Source: Hahellaceae bacterium
Lineage (GTDB): Bacteria; Pseudomonadota; Gammaproteobacteria; Pseudomonadales; Oleiphilaceae
Length of the DNA stretch: 64,000 nt
Assembly: GCA_024234575.1 (NCBI GenBank)
Contig: JACKOB010000003.1
Span: 186,001-250,000, forward strand
Direction of reading: 5' to 3'
The position numbers and the translations under genes were made by a program. Of the stretch, positions 7,719-16,491 are shown one piece after another (the first letter of the stretch is position 1; the number at the start of each line of letters is the position of its first letter). The notes under the pieces were generated by a model. That model worked only from the letters and a program-made list of their open reading frames with translations, made no database searches and was not told where the DNA came from.

Positions 7719-9029
7719 ATGTCAAAAAAGCCAGTGACGACCAGAACCGGAAGATTTATGAAGCTCGCTGGCATGACTGCGTCTGTTGCTAGTCGTTATG
7801 CAGCTGATAAGGTGATAGGTGCCTTTGCTTCCGATGAAAAAAATGCCGAACGCCTCTCTCGCTCTTACACGAAAATGGCCGACAATATTGCCGATACGCT
7901 TGGTGAGTTAAAAGGGGCGGTGATGAAGGTGGGGCAGATTGCCTCGCAAACGCAGGATTTTTTGCCTGCCGAGTTTTCTATGGCGTTGCAAAAGCTGCAA
8001 AAAGAAGCGCCACCGGTAGACTTTTCGGTTATCGCCGAGCAAATCCGCATCGAACTTGGTAATGAGCCGGATGTACTTTTTGCATCTTTTTCCCAAGAAC
8101 CCTACGCCGCCGCCTCAATCGGTCAAGTACATGAGGCCGTTACCCACGACGGGCAAACGGTTATCGTAAAAATCCAATATCCTGGTGTCGATGAGTCTTG
8201 TGATTCAGACCTCAAACACTTGCGCACTACGCTCAAACTGGGTGGCTTGCTGAAGATACCGAAGGCCAGTGTTGACGCATTGTTCGCTGAAATACGCGAG
8301 CGTATCCATGAAGAGTTGGACTACGAAAATGAAGCCAGAAACATTCAGGCTTTTAGCGAGTTCCATCAAAAAGATGAGTGGGTGAAAATTCCAGCGGTTG
8401 TATCACACCTGTCGTCTCGACGTGTTTTGACACTCGAAAGGGTCGACGGTGATCACATAAGCGGCGTCACCAGTGACAAATATTCGCAAGAAACGATTAA
8501 TCTTATAGGTCACCGCATTTTTACCATGATGGCCGACCAGCTATTTAAATTTAAGTGTATTCATGGTGACCCCCATGCGGGTAACTTTGCTTTTCGGCCA
8601 GATGGTAGCATTGTTTTGTACGACTTCGGTTGTGTTAAATACCTGAAGCCAGACATTGTTGAAGCTTATCGTAAAGCTTTGGTTGCCGGTATTAACGAAG
8701 ATTACGTTACGCTTGACCAACGGTTGATAGATCTTGGCGTAAGGGTCGAAGATAAACCGGCAATTGATGATGAGTACTACGCCATGTGGCGGGATATTTT
8801 TATCAAACCGTTTTCTAGCGCCGATACGCCGTATGATTTTGCCGAGGCCAATTTGCATCAATTGGTCGCTCGCAATGCCTCTTCTGTTTTTAAATATCTC
8901 GATTCTTTCAAACCTCCAGTCGATAGCATTTTTATTGATCGCATGATTGCCGGACATTATTGGATGATGAAGCGAATGGGGGTTCAGGCGGCATTTCGCC
9001 CAGAACTTGAGCGATACCTCTCCCATTAG
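7719..9029 (+). CDS. ABC1/UbiB (ADCK) family atypical kinase
   Basis: 436 residues. The ADCK family marks are all visible: KxGQ motif in 'GAVMKVGQIASQ' (~residue 65-76), the alanine-rich loop 'AAASIGQVHEA', Lys in 'VIVKIQYPG', catalytic 'CIHGDPHAGNFAF' and metal-binding 'VLYDFGCVK'. Relatives (UbiB, COQ8) support ubiquinone synthesis or lipid handling through ATPase activity. This protein is shorter than UbiB (~540) and lacks its C-terminal membrane helices, so it is a UbiB-like paralogue rather than UbiB itself. It is in line with the FAH gene upstream (59-bp gap). Confidence 0.85.
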   Translation: MSKKPVTTRTGRFMKLAGMTASVASRYAADKVIGAFASDEKNAERLSRSYTKMADNIADTLGELKGAVMKVGQIASQTQDFLPAEFSMALQKLQKEAPPVDFSVIAEQIRIELGNEPDVLFASFSQEPYAAASIGQVHEAVTHDGQTVIVKIQYPGVDESCDSDLKHLRTTLKLGGLLKIPKASVDALFAEIRERIHEELDYENEARNIQAFSEFHQKDEWVKIPAVVSHLSSRRVLTLERVDGDHISGVTSDKYSQETINLIGHRIFTMMADQLFKFKCIHGDPHAGNFAFRPDGSIVLYDFGCVKYLKPDIVEAYRKALVAGINEDYVTLDQRLIDLGVRVEDKPAIDDEYYAMWRDIFIKPFSSADTPYDFAEANLHQLVARNASSVFKYLDSFKPPVDSIFIDRMIAGHYWMMKRMGVQAAFRPELERYLSH

Positions 9030-9143
9030 AGCTTCACAAAGCCGCAACGCAAAGAATCATTTCGCTGCTAGACTGTTAATAACCGGGCAGTTTGTTGCAA
9101 AGCAACTGCCGTTAGCGTCGTATTAAGTAATCTCAAGTTTAAT

Positions 9144-9734
9144 ATGAATAAAACCGAAAAATACGAATTAGTCGCATCAAAGCGAGCAGTATCGAAGCAA
9201 GGATTTACACTTATCGAACTTGTTGTCGTGATCGCGATTTTGGCTATTCTCGCGGCATTTGCACTGCCAAGATTTGCGGATTTGGACGATGAAGCCGAGC
9301 TTGCCAGTGCAGGATATATTGCCGCATCGTTTCGGGTATCTGTGCAGCTTGTGAAGCAACTGTTTATTGTTGGTGGCTACACCAACAAAACGCAGAACAT
9401 ACCGGGGTTTGGTGATGGCACTGTCGATACCAATAGCCAGGGTTATCCCATTGGTATCAATAAAGGCACGGGCAACGAAAATGTCGGCCAGGGTAATCAA
9501 GGGTGCGCCAGTGTCTGGTCTGCGATCTTGAGTGATGCTCCTTCGGTTTCGATCACCAACGATGGCTCCGATTATCAATCCTATCGGCATACCGCTAATA
9601 AGGTCTGCAGCTATGTTTATCGACGTGGCGGTGATACCGGCAATCAAAACACCGGGCAGATCGTGATTAAATATGACTCGGTTTCGGGGGCGGTGACTTT
9701 ATGTGGCCAACACCCAAAGCTTTCTTCATGTTAA
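9144..9734 (+). CDS. Type IV prepilin-like (pseudopilin/MSHA-type) protein
   Basis: 196 residues. A short positively charged leader ends in KQG, then 'FTLIELVVVIAILAILAAFALPRFADLDDEAE' gives the prepilin peptidase site (G|F), the conserved Glu at mature position 5 and a hydrophobic helix. The C-terminal globular part has four Cys (GCASVW, KVCSY, TLCGQ, LSSC) that could form disulfides, as in MSHA-like pilins. It would be processed by PilD and join a pilus or type II secretion pseudopilus. No other pilin genes are adjacent, so it is an isolated minor-pilin candidate. Confidence 0.82.
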   Translation: MNKTEKYELVASKRAVSKQGFTLIELVVVIAILAILAAFALPRFADLDDEAELASAGYIAASFRVSVQLVKQLFIVGGYTNKTQNIPGFGDGTVDTNSQGYPIGINKGTGNENVGQGNQGCASVWSAILSDAPSVSITNDGSDYQSYRHTANKVCSYVYRRGGDTGNQNTGQIVIKYDSVSGAVTLCGQHPKLSSC

Positions 9735-9859
9735 CAATCGTCTGGCGGGTCTGTTTGGCTCGATAACTTTGCCTGCCAATTTCGTTCTTTTTTCATACTG
9801 GTCTATGATCTAAGGAGAAGATATCCACATTGCGGGTACTCTTGTGTGGAGGATTGAGT

Positions 9860-11863
9860 GTGTTGTCTGATAGCGGTTTAAAAAGTATTGTTATCGCGCA
9901 TGGCGAGAAGTTTGCGAGAAGCCGCTGTAGGAAGCAGCTGCAAGAGCATGGCGTCAAGTGCGTACAGGTTGCGACGGTGGATGAGTTAATCGACAGCAAT
10001 GCTGCACTGTTTATTGTTGATCATGTACTCGTTGCCGGCTTGCCTGACTCTTGGCGGCAGCAGCTGTCTGTATCGACGCTAGTGGGTGCGGAAGAAAATC
10101 TCGACATTGACGCAGATTTTTATTTGCCACAGGATTTTACCTATCGCACCTCGCTTAAGAACATTCGTATGGCCATGATTAATGCCGTGCAAAAGCGCTA
10201 TATCGATGAGCAAAGCAGCAAACGCCCGGATGATATCGCACATGAGTCAGAGTCCAATTCGCGTTTGGCGATGCTGGCAGAATTGGGCATTGCCCTGTCG
10301 GCAGAGAAAAAACTATCGACATTGCTAGGTCGAATCCTGTCCGAAGGTCGGGCAATGGCTTGCTGCGACGCCGTGTCATTGTTTTTGGTGGATCAGTCCG
10401 AACCTGATAACCCGCAGCTTAAATTCATGCTGGCACAGAATGCTTCGATAGACTTCCCCTTTCAGGAAAAGAAATTCTCTCTTAATGATGGCTCTATCGC
10501 AGGCTATGTGGCAGCACACGGTGCCGAGCTGAATATTGACGACGCCTACCATATTGATCCAAAAGCCCCTTATCAATTTAACCGCAGTTTTGATGAAGAA
10601 ATGCATTACCGCAGTGTGTCTTTGCTGGCGATTCCCATGATGAACCATCGGGAAGAAGTGATCGGGGTACTGCAGTTTATCAACCGAACCAGAACCGCAG
10701 GCGTCATTTTAAATCGTCTGGATGAAGTTCATGAGCATGTTGTGCCATTTGATGAGGGTACCAAAGTGGTACTCAGAGCGTTGGCCAGCCAGTCAGCGAT
10801 AGCCATTGAAAACCGTATGTTGATAGAAAGCATCAAGCGGCTGTTTGATGGGTTTGTGCAGGCATCGGTAGCGGCTATAGAGCAGCGCGACCCTACTACC
10901 AGCGGCCATTCGTTTCGTGTGGCAGACTTATGCCTGAAGCTGGCAGAAGTGATGCCCATGTCAAAAGAATCGCGGTTTCGAGATTATCAATTCTCAAGCC
11001 GTGATCTGACCAGTTTACGCTATGCGGCGTTATTGCATGATTTTGGTAAAGTTGGGGTACGCGAATCAGTATTGGTGAAGCCTAAGAAACTGACCGCACA
11101 TCAATACGATGTTCTACGTTACCGTATACGATTAACGCAGGAATATATGCGGCGGCAGGCATTGGAAAAACATCTGCAAATCGTCAAACAGGGTGGCGGT
11201 GATGCAGACATCCGGCTTGTCAATGCGCAGGCTGAGGATGAAATAGCGAGGCTGGATGAATTCTGGCAGCGCATCCAAAATGCGAATGAGCCGTCAGTAT
11301 TGCCCGATGGCTACTTCGATCACCTGCGAGAAATCAGGCAACTATCAGCGCTTAATGCAGAGGGAGAATTTATGCCTCTGATTACCGATAAGCAGCATTT
11401 GGCACTTTCTGTACCCAAGGGTAGCTTGACCGATGAAGAACGGGATGAGATTCAGTCCCATGTTGTTCATACCGAAAACTTCTTGCGCTTGATTCCCTGG
11501 ACGCCCGAATTGGCAGACATACCGGACATCGCTGGCGCGCACCATGAAAAGTGTGACGGCAGTGGTTATCCGCAGGGTATTACCAGTGAGCAGATACCAT
11601 TACCCTCACGCATAATGACAGTGTGTGATATTTATGATGCACTCACCGCCTCTGATCGGCCCTATAAACCAGCAGTGCCACTAAATGTTGCCTTTAATAT
11701 TTTGCAGGCAGAGGCTCAGCGGGGCATGCTCGAAACAGAATTGGTGCGCTTGTTTATTGATGCAAAAGTACACGAAGTGATAGAAGGTAAGCAGTATCAT
11801 AAAGCGAATTGCACTGGCAGCGGATTTCATCATCATGTGTGTGATTTTGATTTGATGGACTGA
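9860..11863 (+). CDS. GAF - HD-GYP domain protein, probable c-di-GMP phosphodiesterase
   Basis: About 667 residues. The first ~110 look like a degenerate receiver-type fold, then a GAF domain (~130-320), then HD-GYP: 'GHSFRVADLCLKLAEVM', 'LLHDFGKVGV' (HD pair), 'HHEKCDGSGYPQG' (HHE...GYP) and 'CDIYDALTASDRPYK'. It should hydrolyse c-di-GMP. Oddly, ~175 residues separate HDFGK from HHEKC, versus about 60 in standard HD-GYP domains, so a large insert is present. GTG 9860 has GGAGG (9848-9852) seven bases upstream; TTG 9830 with AAGGAG 12 bases upstream is an alternative. The next gene encodes a degenerate GGDEF protein. Confidence 0.85.
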   Translation: MLSDSGLKSIVIAHGEKFARSRCRKQLQEHGVKCVQVATVDELIDSNAALFIVDHVLVAGLPDSWRQQLSVSTLVGAEENLDIDADFYLPQDFTYRTSLKNIRMAMINAVQKRYIDEQSSKRPDDIAHESESNSRLAMLAELGIALSAEKKLSTLLGRILSEGRAMACCDAVSLFLVDQSEPDNPQLKFMLAQNASIDFPFQEKKFSLNDGSIAGYVAAHGAELNIDDAYHIDPKAPYQFNRSFDEEMHYRSVSLLAIPMMNHREEVIGVLQFINRTRTAGVILNRLDEVHEHVVPFDEGTKVVLRALASQSAIAIENRMLIESIKRLFDGFVQASVAAIEQRDPTTSGHSFRVADLCLKLAEVMPMSKESRFRDYQFSSRDLTSLRYAALLHDFGKVGVRESVLVKPKKLTAHQYDVLRYRIRLTQEYMRRQALEKHLQIVKQGGGDADIRLVNAQAEDEIARLDEFWQRIQNANEPSVLPDGYFDHLREIRQLSALNAEGEFMPLITDKQHLALSVPKGSLTDEERDEIQSHVVHTENFLRLIPWTPELADIPDIAGAHHEKCDGSGYPQGITSEQIPLPSRIMTVCDIYDALTASDRPYKPAVPLNVAFNILQAEAQRGMLETELVRLFIDAKVHEVIEGKQYHKANCTGSGFHHHVCDFDLMD

Positions 11864-11931
11864 TTGATGAAGAAATTGGGCAGTTATATCGCTTCTTAGG
11901 TTTGATGATACCTGGAACTTTTCAGAAAAAA

Positions 11932-11947
11932 ATTTCGAGATCGAAAT
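11932..11947. promoter_or_regulatory. Palindrome over the ribosome-binding region of the PAS-GGDEF-like gene
   Basis: ATTTCGA-GA-TCGAAAT, a perfect 7-2-7 inverted repeat ending four bases before the ATG at 11952. It overlaps where a Shine-Dalgarno site would be. It may be an operator or an RNA hairpin hiding the start. Confidence 0.4.
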
Positions 11948-11951
11948 CGTT

Positions 11952-12839
11952 ATGAAATTAGTTAAATCAGATTATGAACGCCTGTTAGATCAACTCGAAA
12001 TGGCGGTTCTGGTGTTGGCGGGCGACCTGAAAACTCAACCTGAAGTGGTTTATACCAATGCTGCATTTTCACAGTGGGTTGCAGCGTCTACCGAAGAGCT
12101 GACAGGTGCATCCCTGGCATTTTTGTTTTCGGCGAAAGATTGCGACGAGATCACGAAAGCCATTGTACTCGTTTGTGAATCCGGGGCTGATCAGGCGATT
12201 AGCCTTAACTTTACCGGGCATGATAAAAATCACCGTCAGATAGATTTTGTGATTAAGCCCTTTAAAACACGACGGGGGAAGATTGTTGCTTGCCTGTTGC
12301 AGGAGTTACAGCGCCAACCCGGATTCCCTTTGGCAGACCCGAAGGACGATCTGCGCTGGCACGCCGAGCAGAAAGATTCAGAGAGTGATGTGTTTAACCG
12401 TCGTTACTTTTACGAGCAAGTTGAGCGCGAATGCTTACGCTTATACCGGTATGGGTCAGTGTATACGTTGATAGGTGTCGAGTTACTGATTGATGAGGAG
12501 GTGAAGGCGAAGGTCAGCGACTGGGATAAGAAGTTTTTATCGGCAGCAAAGATTCTCAAAGAAACCTTCAGGTCACAAGATATCATCGGCCGCAATCAGC
12601 CTGATCAATTTATGGTGATGATGCCCGAGACAAAATTATCGCAGGCGCTATATGTTGCCGAGCGTTTAAAGCGAGCCTTCAACGATGATTATGCTAAGGG
12701 CAATGGTGTGCGGGTGGCGATTGGTGTCACTGAAGGCAAAGTCACCGATCAGCACTTTTCAGATACACTTGAACGTGTTGAAGCGTCACTGGAAAACGCC
12801 AGCGCAAGCCTGGGTCGTAAGGTTGCTTATTCTCTCTAG
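11952..12839 (+). CDS. PAS-like domain with degenerate GGDEF domain
   Basis: 295 residues. Residues 1-~115 resemble a PAS domain ('LEMAVLVLAGD...VVYTNAAFSQWVAASTEELTGASL'). The rest aligns with a GGDEF domain from 'DVFNRRYFYEQVERECLRLYRYGSVYTLIGVEL' to 'RVAIGVTEG'. At the signature it reads G-R-N-Q-P-D-Q-F instead of G-R-x-G-G-D-E-F, so cyclase activity is very unlikely and it may act as a sensor or GTP/c-di-GMP binder. It begins 88 bp after the HD-GYP gene and probably works with it. The stop codon falls in an 18-bp tandem repeat. Confidence 0.75.
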   Translation: MKLVKSDYERLLDQLEMAVLVLAGDLKTQPEVVYTNAAFSQWVAASTEELTGASLAFLFSAKDCDEITKAIVLVCESGADQAISLNFTGHDKNHRQIDFVIKPFKTRRGKIVACLLQELQRQPGFPLADPKDDLRWHAEQKDSESDVFNRRYFYEQVERECLRLYRYGSVYTLIGVELLIDEEVKAKVSDWDKKFLSAAKILKETFRSQDIIGRNQPDQFMVMMPETKLSQALYVAERLKRAFNDDYAKGNGVRVAIGVTEGKVTDQHFSDTLERVEASLENASASLGRKVAYSL

Positions 12840-12864
12840 GTTGCTTATTTTCTCTAGGTTGCTT
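12821..12864. repeat. 18-bp tandem repeat, about 2.4 copies
   Basis: GGTTGCTTATTCTCTCTA (12821-12838), GGTTGCTTATTTTCTCTA (12839-12856), then GGTTGCTT (12857-12864). The repeat covers the end of the PAS-GGDEF-like gene and the whole gap to the convergent gene. Confidence 0.85.
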
Positions 12865-12865
12865 G

Positions 12866-13600
12866 CTATCGGTAACGTTGCAAAATGTTCTGCAGCATAC
12901 CGCTGCCGATTAAATCATCGATAGCTTTATTGAACGCATCCATGCCTACTTTATCTGCAAAGCCTTTGTTCAGCGCGCAAGCTTGCGGATACTCTTCTGC
13001 CTTAAAGTCCTGGTGCGTATAGCGGGCTTTACCCCCTAATGCCGTCATTTGATAGTAAGAGGCTTGTTCCGAGTCAATAAAGGTCGCAATTCGTCCCATA
13101 TCCAGCAGTTGGTATCGGGATGTATAGGTTTGCAGGTCAACCCGGTCGGCCTTGCCTGTCTCGAACAGCTGCATAATGGGCTCGGCATAAAAGTAACCGG
13201 CGCGCGTGCCAATGGCCTTGCCCGCAAGATCACCGTAGGAAACAATTGATTTCTTATCGGGTTTGGCGGTTACAAACACATCGTAGCCAGAGTACACATT
13301 TTTTGACCAGGCCAGCTGGTCCCTTGTTGCGTACCAGCTTGGGCTTAGCAGGCAAACGGCATCAATTTTTCCCCCGGTTATAAAACTCTCGTGTCTTTTT
13401 CGCGGTAGCGATATAAACATGGCCTTCAGATTGAGCCGTGTCGCCAGGGCGCTACCAATATCAATGACGAGCCCTGTTTTATCGGACGCTGCCGAAAATA
13501 CAAAAGGCTCTCCCCGGTCTGGGTCGAGTAAAAAGCGGATCTCATCGGCGGTAGTCGATAAGGAAAGGGCTGTCAGTAAAACCAATAATAGCTGCTTCAA
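12866..13600 (-). CDS. Periplasmic solute-binding protein, SBP_bac_3 family
   Basis: 244 residues with a signal peptide (MKQLLLVLLTALSLSTTADE). The mature part has the family-3 pattern: 'GLVIDIGSALATRLNLKAMFISLPRKR', 'GKIDAVCLLSPSWYATRDQLAWSK' and 'DLAGKAIGTRAGYFY'. Members bind amino acids or similar small molecules for ABC import, or act as sensors. No ABC permease or ATPase lies nearby, so the job may be sensory. The start is TTG at 13600, supported by AGGA seven bases upstream. It converges on the degenerate GGDEF gene with only a 26-bp gap made of tandem repeat. Confidence 0.82.
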   Translation of the reverse strand: MKQLLLVLLTALSLSTTADEIRFLLDPDRGEPFVFSAASDKTGLVIDIGSALATRLNLKAMFISLPRKRHESFITGGKIDAVCLLSPSWYATRDQLAWSKNVYSGYDVFVTAKPDKKSIVSYGDLAGKAIGTRAGYFYAEPIMQLFETGKADRVDLQTYTSRYQLLDMGRIATFIDSEQASYYQMTALGGKARYTHQDFKAEEYPQACALNKGFADKVGMDAFNKAIDDLIGSGMLQNILQRYR

Positions 13601-13721
13601 ATGTCATTCCTGGCCATAAAGTGATACTAAGTGTAATGGCAAGGAGAGGATTCGGCCAATATCAGTTTTTAAATGACTATCTGGGGCGCGGCGCTGTGGA
13701 GATGACTGATATGAAAGAGTG

Positions 13722-13747
13722 TAGGCAACTGGCCTGGCGGTTGCCTA
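13722..13747. other. Hairpin after the acyl-CoA synthetase gene
   Basis: TAGGCAAC (13722-13729) pairs with GTTGCCTA (13740-13747). It lies 16 bases beyond the stop of the last atu gene. There is no T-run on the proper side, so it may protect the message end rather than terminate. Confidence 0.4.
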
Positions 13748-13762
13748 TTAAAAAAGAACGTA

Positions 13763-15592
13763 TTAAAAACGATACTCGTTGTTTTCAATGCCGGTGGCAA
13801 TATCAGCGGTTAATTGAACATAGCTTTTTTGTCCGGGCAGCAATACAAAGACAGTATCGCCGGTTCTTTCATTTAGCTTAAAACCACTACTCTTTAAATC
13901 TCCTTTTTTGTATTTAAATGTGCCTGTTTTATCTACAGAGTCGGTTAGACGGATAAAGACCGGAATGGCGTAGGCTGGTAAATTTGCTTGTAAGTATTCA
14001 TAGAGTTTGTCGATGTCGAAGTTGCCATTTTTTTTACTGGCCACAATGGTCGCCATACCCGCCTTACCGTTTGTGTTGGGCACCTCCACGCCGTATACGA
14101 TGGTTTCTTCCACTAGAGAGGAAGCATCGAATATATTCTCGACTTCTGTCGTGGAAACGTTTTCGCCTTTCCAGCGGAAGGTATCGCCCATGCGGTCGAC
14201 AAACTGTAAGTGACGACAACCGATGTTACGCAGTAAATCGCCGGTATTGAACCAGGCATCACCCTTCTTAAAAACGTCCCTTAAAATCGCCTTCTCTGTT
14301 GCTTCTTCCTGGGTGTAACCCTCGAATGACCACTTTTTGTTGATCTTTCCTAAAAGCAGGCCAGCTTCACCTTTTGTTACTTTTTCCATACGGCCCTTGT
14401 CTGAACGAATAGGGTCACGGGTACCCTCGTGGTATTTAACCAAGGCAAATGGCGCTGTCGAAAACCCTACCGTATTATCGAGATTAAGAAAGTTGCTGAA
14501 GCCGACATTGCCTTCGCTCGAGCCATAGAGCTCAACCACCTGGTCAATGCCAAAGCGCTGTTTAAACTCTTTCCAGATGGAGGGGCGCAGGCCATTGCCG
14601 ACCATTTTTACCAGAGAGTTGCGGCTATCATCGGGGCGCGCCGGTTGGTTGAGCAGGTAGCGGCAAAGCTCGCCAACATAGCCAAAGCAAGTGGCATTGT
14701 ATTTTTTCACATCTTGCCAGAACTCACTGGCACTGAAACGTCGGCGTATGGCTATGGCGGCGCCACCTGAGAGTGCCGACCCCCAGCAAACGAGTAGTGC
14801 CGTTCCGTGGTAAAGTGGCAGGGTGACATACAGCACATCGCTGGGCTTCATGTCCAGTGACATCATGCCAAAGCCACCATAGGCTTTGAAGAACTTTTTG
14901 TGATTGCAGGGTGTTGCTTTAGGCAGCCCCGTGGTGCCAGAAGTGAACAGGTAGACGCAGGTGTCTCCCAGCTTTACTGGCGTGGCCATTGATGGGTTCT
15001 CTCCGGGAAACCCCAAGCTGGATTCGGCAAGATTGATATATCCTTCGGGCGCCTGACCACGATTTTCCAGCGTGTTAGTATCTGCTAAAAATAAGCAAGT
15101 GCTCGGGTCGTTAGTCACTTTAGTTTTAACCGTTTCAAAATTTTCTATCAGCTCTTCACCGATAACGAATAGCTTAGGCTGAATAAGGTTAATGCTGTGC
15201 TCAAGTACCTGGCCCTTTTGCGAGGTGTTCAGCATCGCGCAGGCAGCGCCAATTTTAGTAGCACCCGCTAATGCCGCGAGCAGTTCTGGTCGGTTTTCGA
15301 GGAAGAGGGCGATATTGTCGCCCTTAACGATACCACGCGCTCTAAAATACTGTGCAAACCGGTTTGCCCAGGCATTAAAGTCTTCATAGTTGATGACGGT
15401 ATCCTGATAAAAAATGGCCGTGTTTTTGGGGAAACGGCGTGCATTTTCTTCGATGACCTTACCAAGTGAGTAGGGGGCGTTGACGTCTTTTAGTGAGTAG
15501 TATTTATAACCCTTAACGATTGACCCAACTCGGCCCAGAAGGGGCGGAATCTGGCGGAGAACATCCCGAGCAGAAATAACATCAGCAGACAT
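13763..15592 (-). CDS. atuH: Long-chain / terpenoid acyl-CoA synthetase (AtuH-like)
   Basis: 609 residues of the FadD6/fatty-acid-transport-protein branch of adenylate-forming enzymes. P-loop 'YLFTSGTTGLPKATPCNHKKFF' (~residue 215), 'VELYGSSEGNVGFSNF' (A5 motif), 'FNTGDLLRNIGCRHLQFVDRMGDTFRWKGENVST' (A7/A8) and a C-terminal Lys in 'KTGTFKYKKGDLK'. It would activate citronellate, geranate or long-chain fatty acids to CoA esters. As the last gene of an atuB-H-ordered operon it is best read as AtuH. A perfect 9-bp hairpin separates it from atuG. AGGGAG ten bases before the ATG supports the start. Confidence 0.82.
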   Translation of the reverse strand: MSADVISARDVLRQIPPLLGRVGSIVKGYKYYSLKDVNAPYSLGKVIEENARRFPKNTAIFYQDTVINYEDFNAWANRFAQYFRARGIVKGDNIALFLENRPELLAALAGATKIGAACAMLNTSQKGQVLEHSINLIQPKLFVIGEELIENFETVKTKVTNDPSTCLFLADTNTLENRGQAPEGYINLAESSLGFPGENPSMATPVKLGDTCVYLFTSGTTGLPKATPCNHKKFFKAYGGFGMMSLDMKPSDVLYVTLPLYHGTALLVCWGSALSGGAAIAIRRRFSASEFWQDVKKYNATCFGYVGELCRYLLNQPARPDDSRNSLVKMVGNGLRPSIWKEFKQRFGIDQVVELYGSSEGNVGFSNFLNLDNTVGFSTAPFALVKYHEGTRDPIRSDKGRMEKVTKGEAGLLLGKINKKWSFEGYTQEEATEKAILRDVFKKGDAWFNTGDLLRNIGCRHLQFVDRMGDTFRWKGENVSTTEVENIFDASSLVEETIVYGVEVPNTNGKAGMATIVASKKNGNFDIDKLYEYLQANLPAYAIPVFIRLTDSVDKTGTFKYKKGDLKSSGFKLNERTGDTVFVLLPGQKSYVQLTADIATGIENNEYRF

Positions 15593-15626
15593 ATTTGTAA
15601 AACTCCCTGTGCGTGGTTTTATTATT

Positions 15627-15649
15627 ACCGGCAGATCCTGTCTGCCGGT
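15627..15649. other. Perfect hairpin between atuG and atuH
   Basis: ACCGGCAGA (15627-15635), loop TCCTG, TCTGCCGGT (15641-15649). On the plus strand a T-rich tract follows at 15650-15661; on the operon (minus) strand it is followed by A-rich sequence. It could stabilise or process the operon message. Confidence 0.5.
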
Positions 15650-15659
15650 GTTGTGTTTT

Positions 15660-16490
15660 TTATTCTACATATAAATCGTTGAGCAGTGCTTTTTGGCTGT
15701 CAGGTGCGTGCTTGTACTGATTGAAGTCCACTGTACCACGTTGTCGTAAAAGTGCTTCGTCTATTAAGTGTTGCCCATTTAACTCGCCTTTAGCGGTTAT
15801 CAGAATCTGGTATGCGGCGTCCGCCATGATTTTAGGGGTTCTCGCACATTCGAGCACGGCTGGGTTGCCCGCTTCAAATTCTACCGCCGCTGTGGCAATA
15901 ATCGTGCGCGGCCAAAGCGAGTTGACGGAAATGCCATAGCGCTTGAACTCTGCCGCCATGCCAATGGTGAGCATCGACATACCGTATTTGGTCACCGTAT
16001 AAGGGCCATAATTGGCAAACCATTTAGGGTCAAGATTTATGGGGGGCGATAGATTGATTATATGCCCGTTAGCCGATTTCTTGAGGTAGGGCAGTGCCGC
16101 TTGCGATGCGGCTAAAACCGCTCGGGTGTTTATTTGATGCATTAAATCGAAGCGTTTTAACGGCAGTCGCTCTGCCGGAGCCAGCTTAATTGCGCCAGCG
16201 TTATTGATAAGCGCATCAATGCCACCGAATTGCTCTGCCGCCTTCTCCATGGCTGCGGGCAGCGCTTCGTCATCCCGTACATCGAGTTGGATGGCCAGCG
16301 CCTGGCCGCCAGCGGCGATAATTTCTTCTGCGACGCTATGGATTGTCCCCGGCAGTTTTGCATGGGGTTCTGCAGACTTTGCCGCAATGACTAAGTTTGC
16401 GCCATCGGCAGCACACTTGAGAGCGATTTCGCGACCGATACCACGACTCGCGCCGGTGATGAAAATCGTTTTGTTTTTTAGGCTCTGCAA
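15660..16490 (-). CDS. atuG: Short-chain dehydrogenase (AtuG-like, HSDL2-like)
   Basis: 276 residues. Rossmann motif 'GASRGIG' (~residue 14-20), 'NNAG', catalytic Tyr and Lys in 'YTVTKYG'. The sequence around 'SPPINLDPKWFANYGPYTVTKYGMSMLTIGMAAEFK' is typical of the HSDL2-like group found in terpene and fatty-acid gene sets. In the atu pathway this enzyme probably oxidises an alcohol, aldehyde or hydroxyacyl intermediate; the exact step is not settled. The start is TTG at 16490, backed by GAGGAG seven bases upstream (16498-16503 complement). That site lies inside the end of atuF, so the two genes are translationally linked (one base between stop and start). Confidence 0.83.
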   Translation of the reverse strand: MQSLKNKTIFITGASRGIGREIALKCAADGANLVIAAKSAEPHAKLPGTIHSVAEEIIAAGGQALAIQLDVRDDEALPAAMEKAAEQFGGIDALINNAGAIKLAPAERLPLKRFDLMHQINTRAVLAASQAALPYLKKSANGHIINLSPPINLDPKWFANYGPYTVTKYGMSMLTIGMAAEFKRYGISVNSLWPRTIIATAAVEFEAGNPAVLECARTPKIMADAAYQILITAKGELNGQHLIDEALLRQRGTVDFNQYKHAPDSQKALLNDLYVE

Positions 16491-16491
16491 T

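Noticed and set aside
9177..9647. 156-codon open frame opposite the prepilin gene
   Set aside because: Antisense to a clear prepilin; no ribosome site and no recognisable domain.
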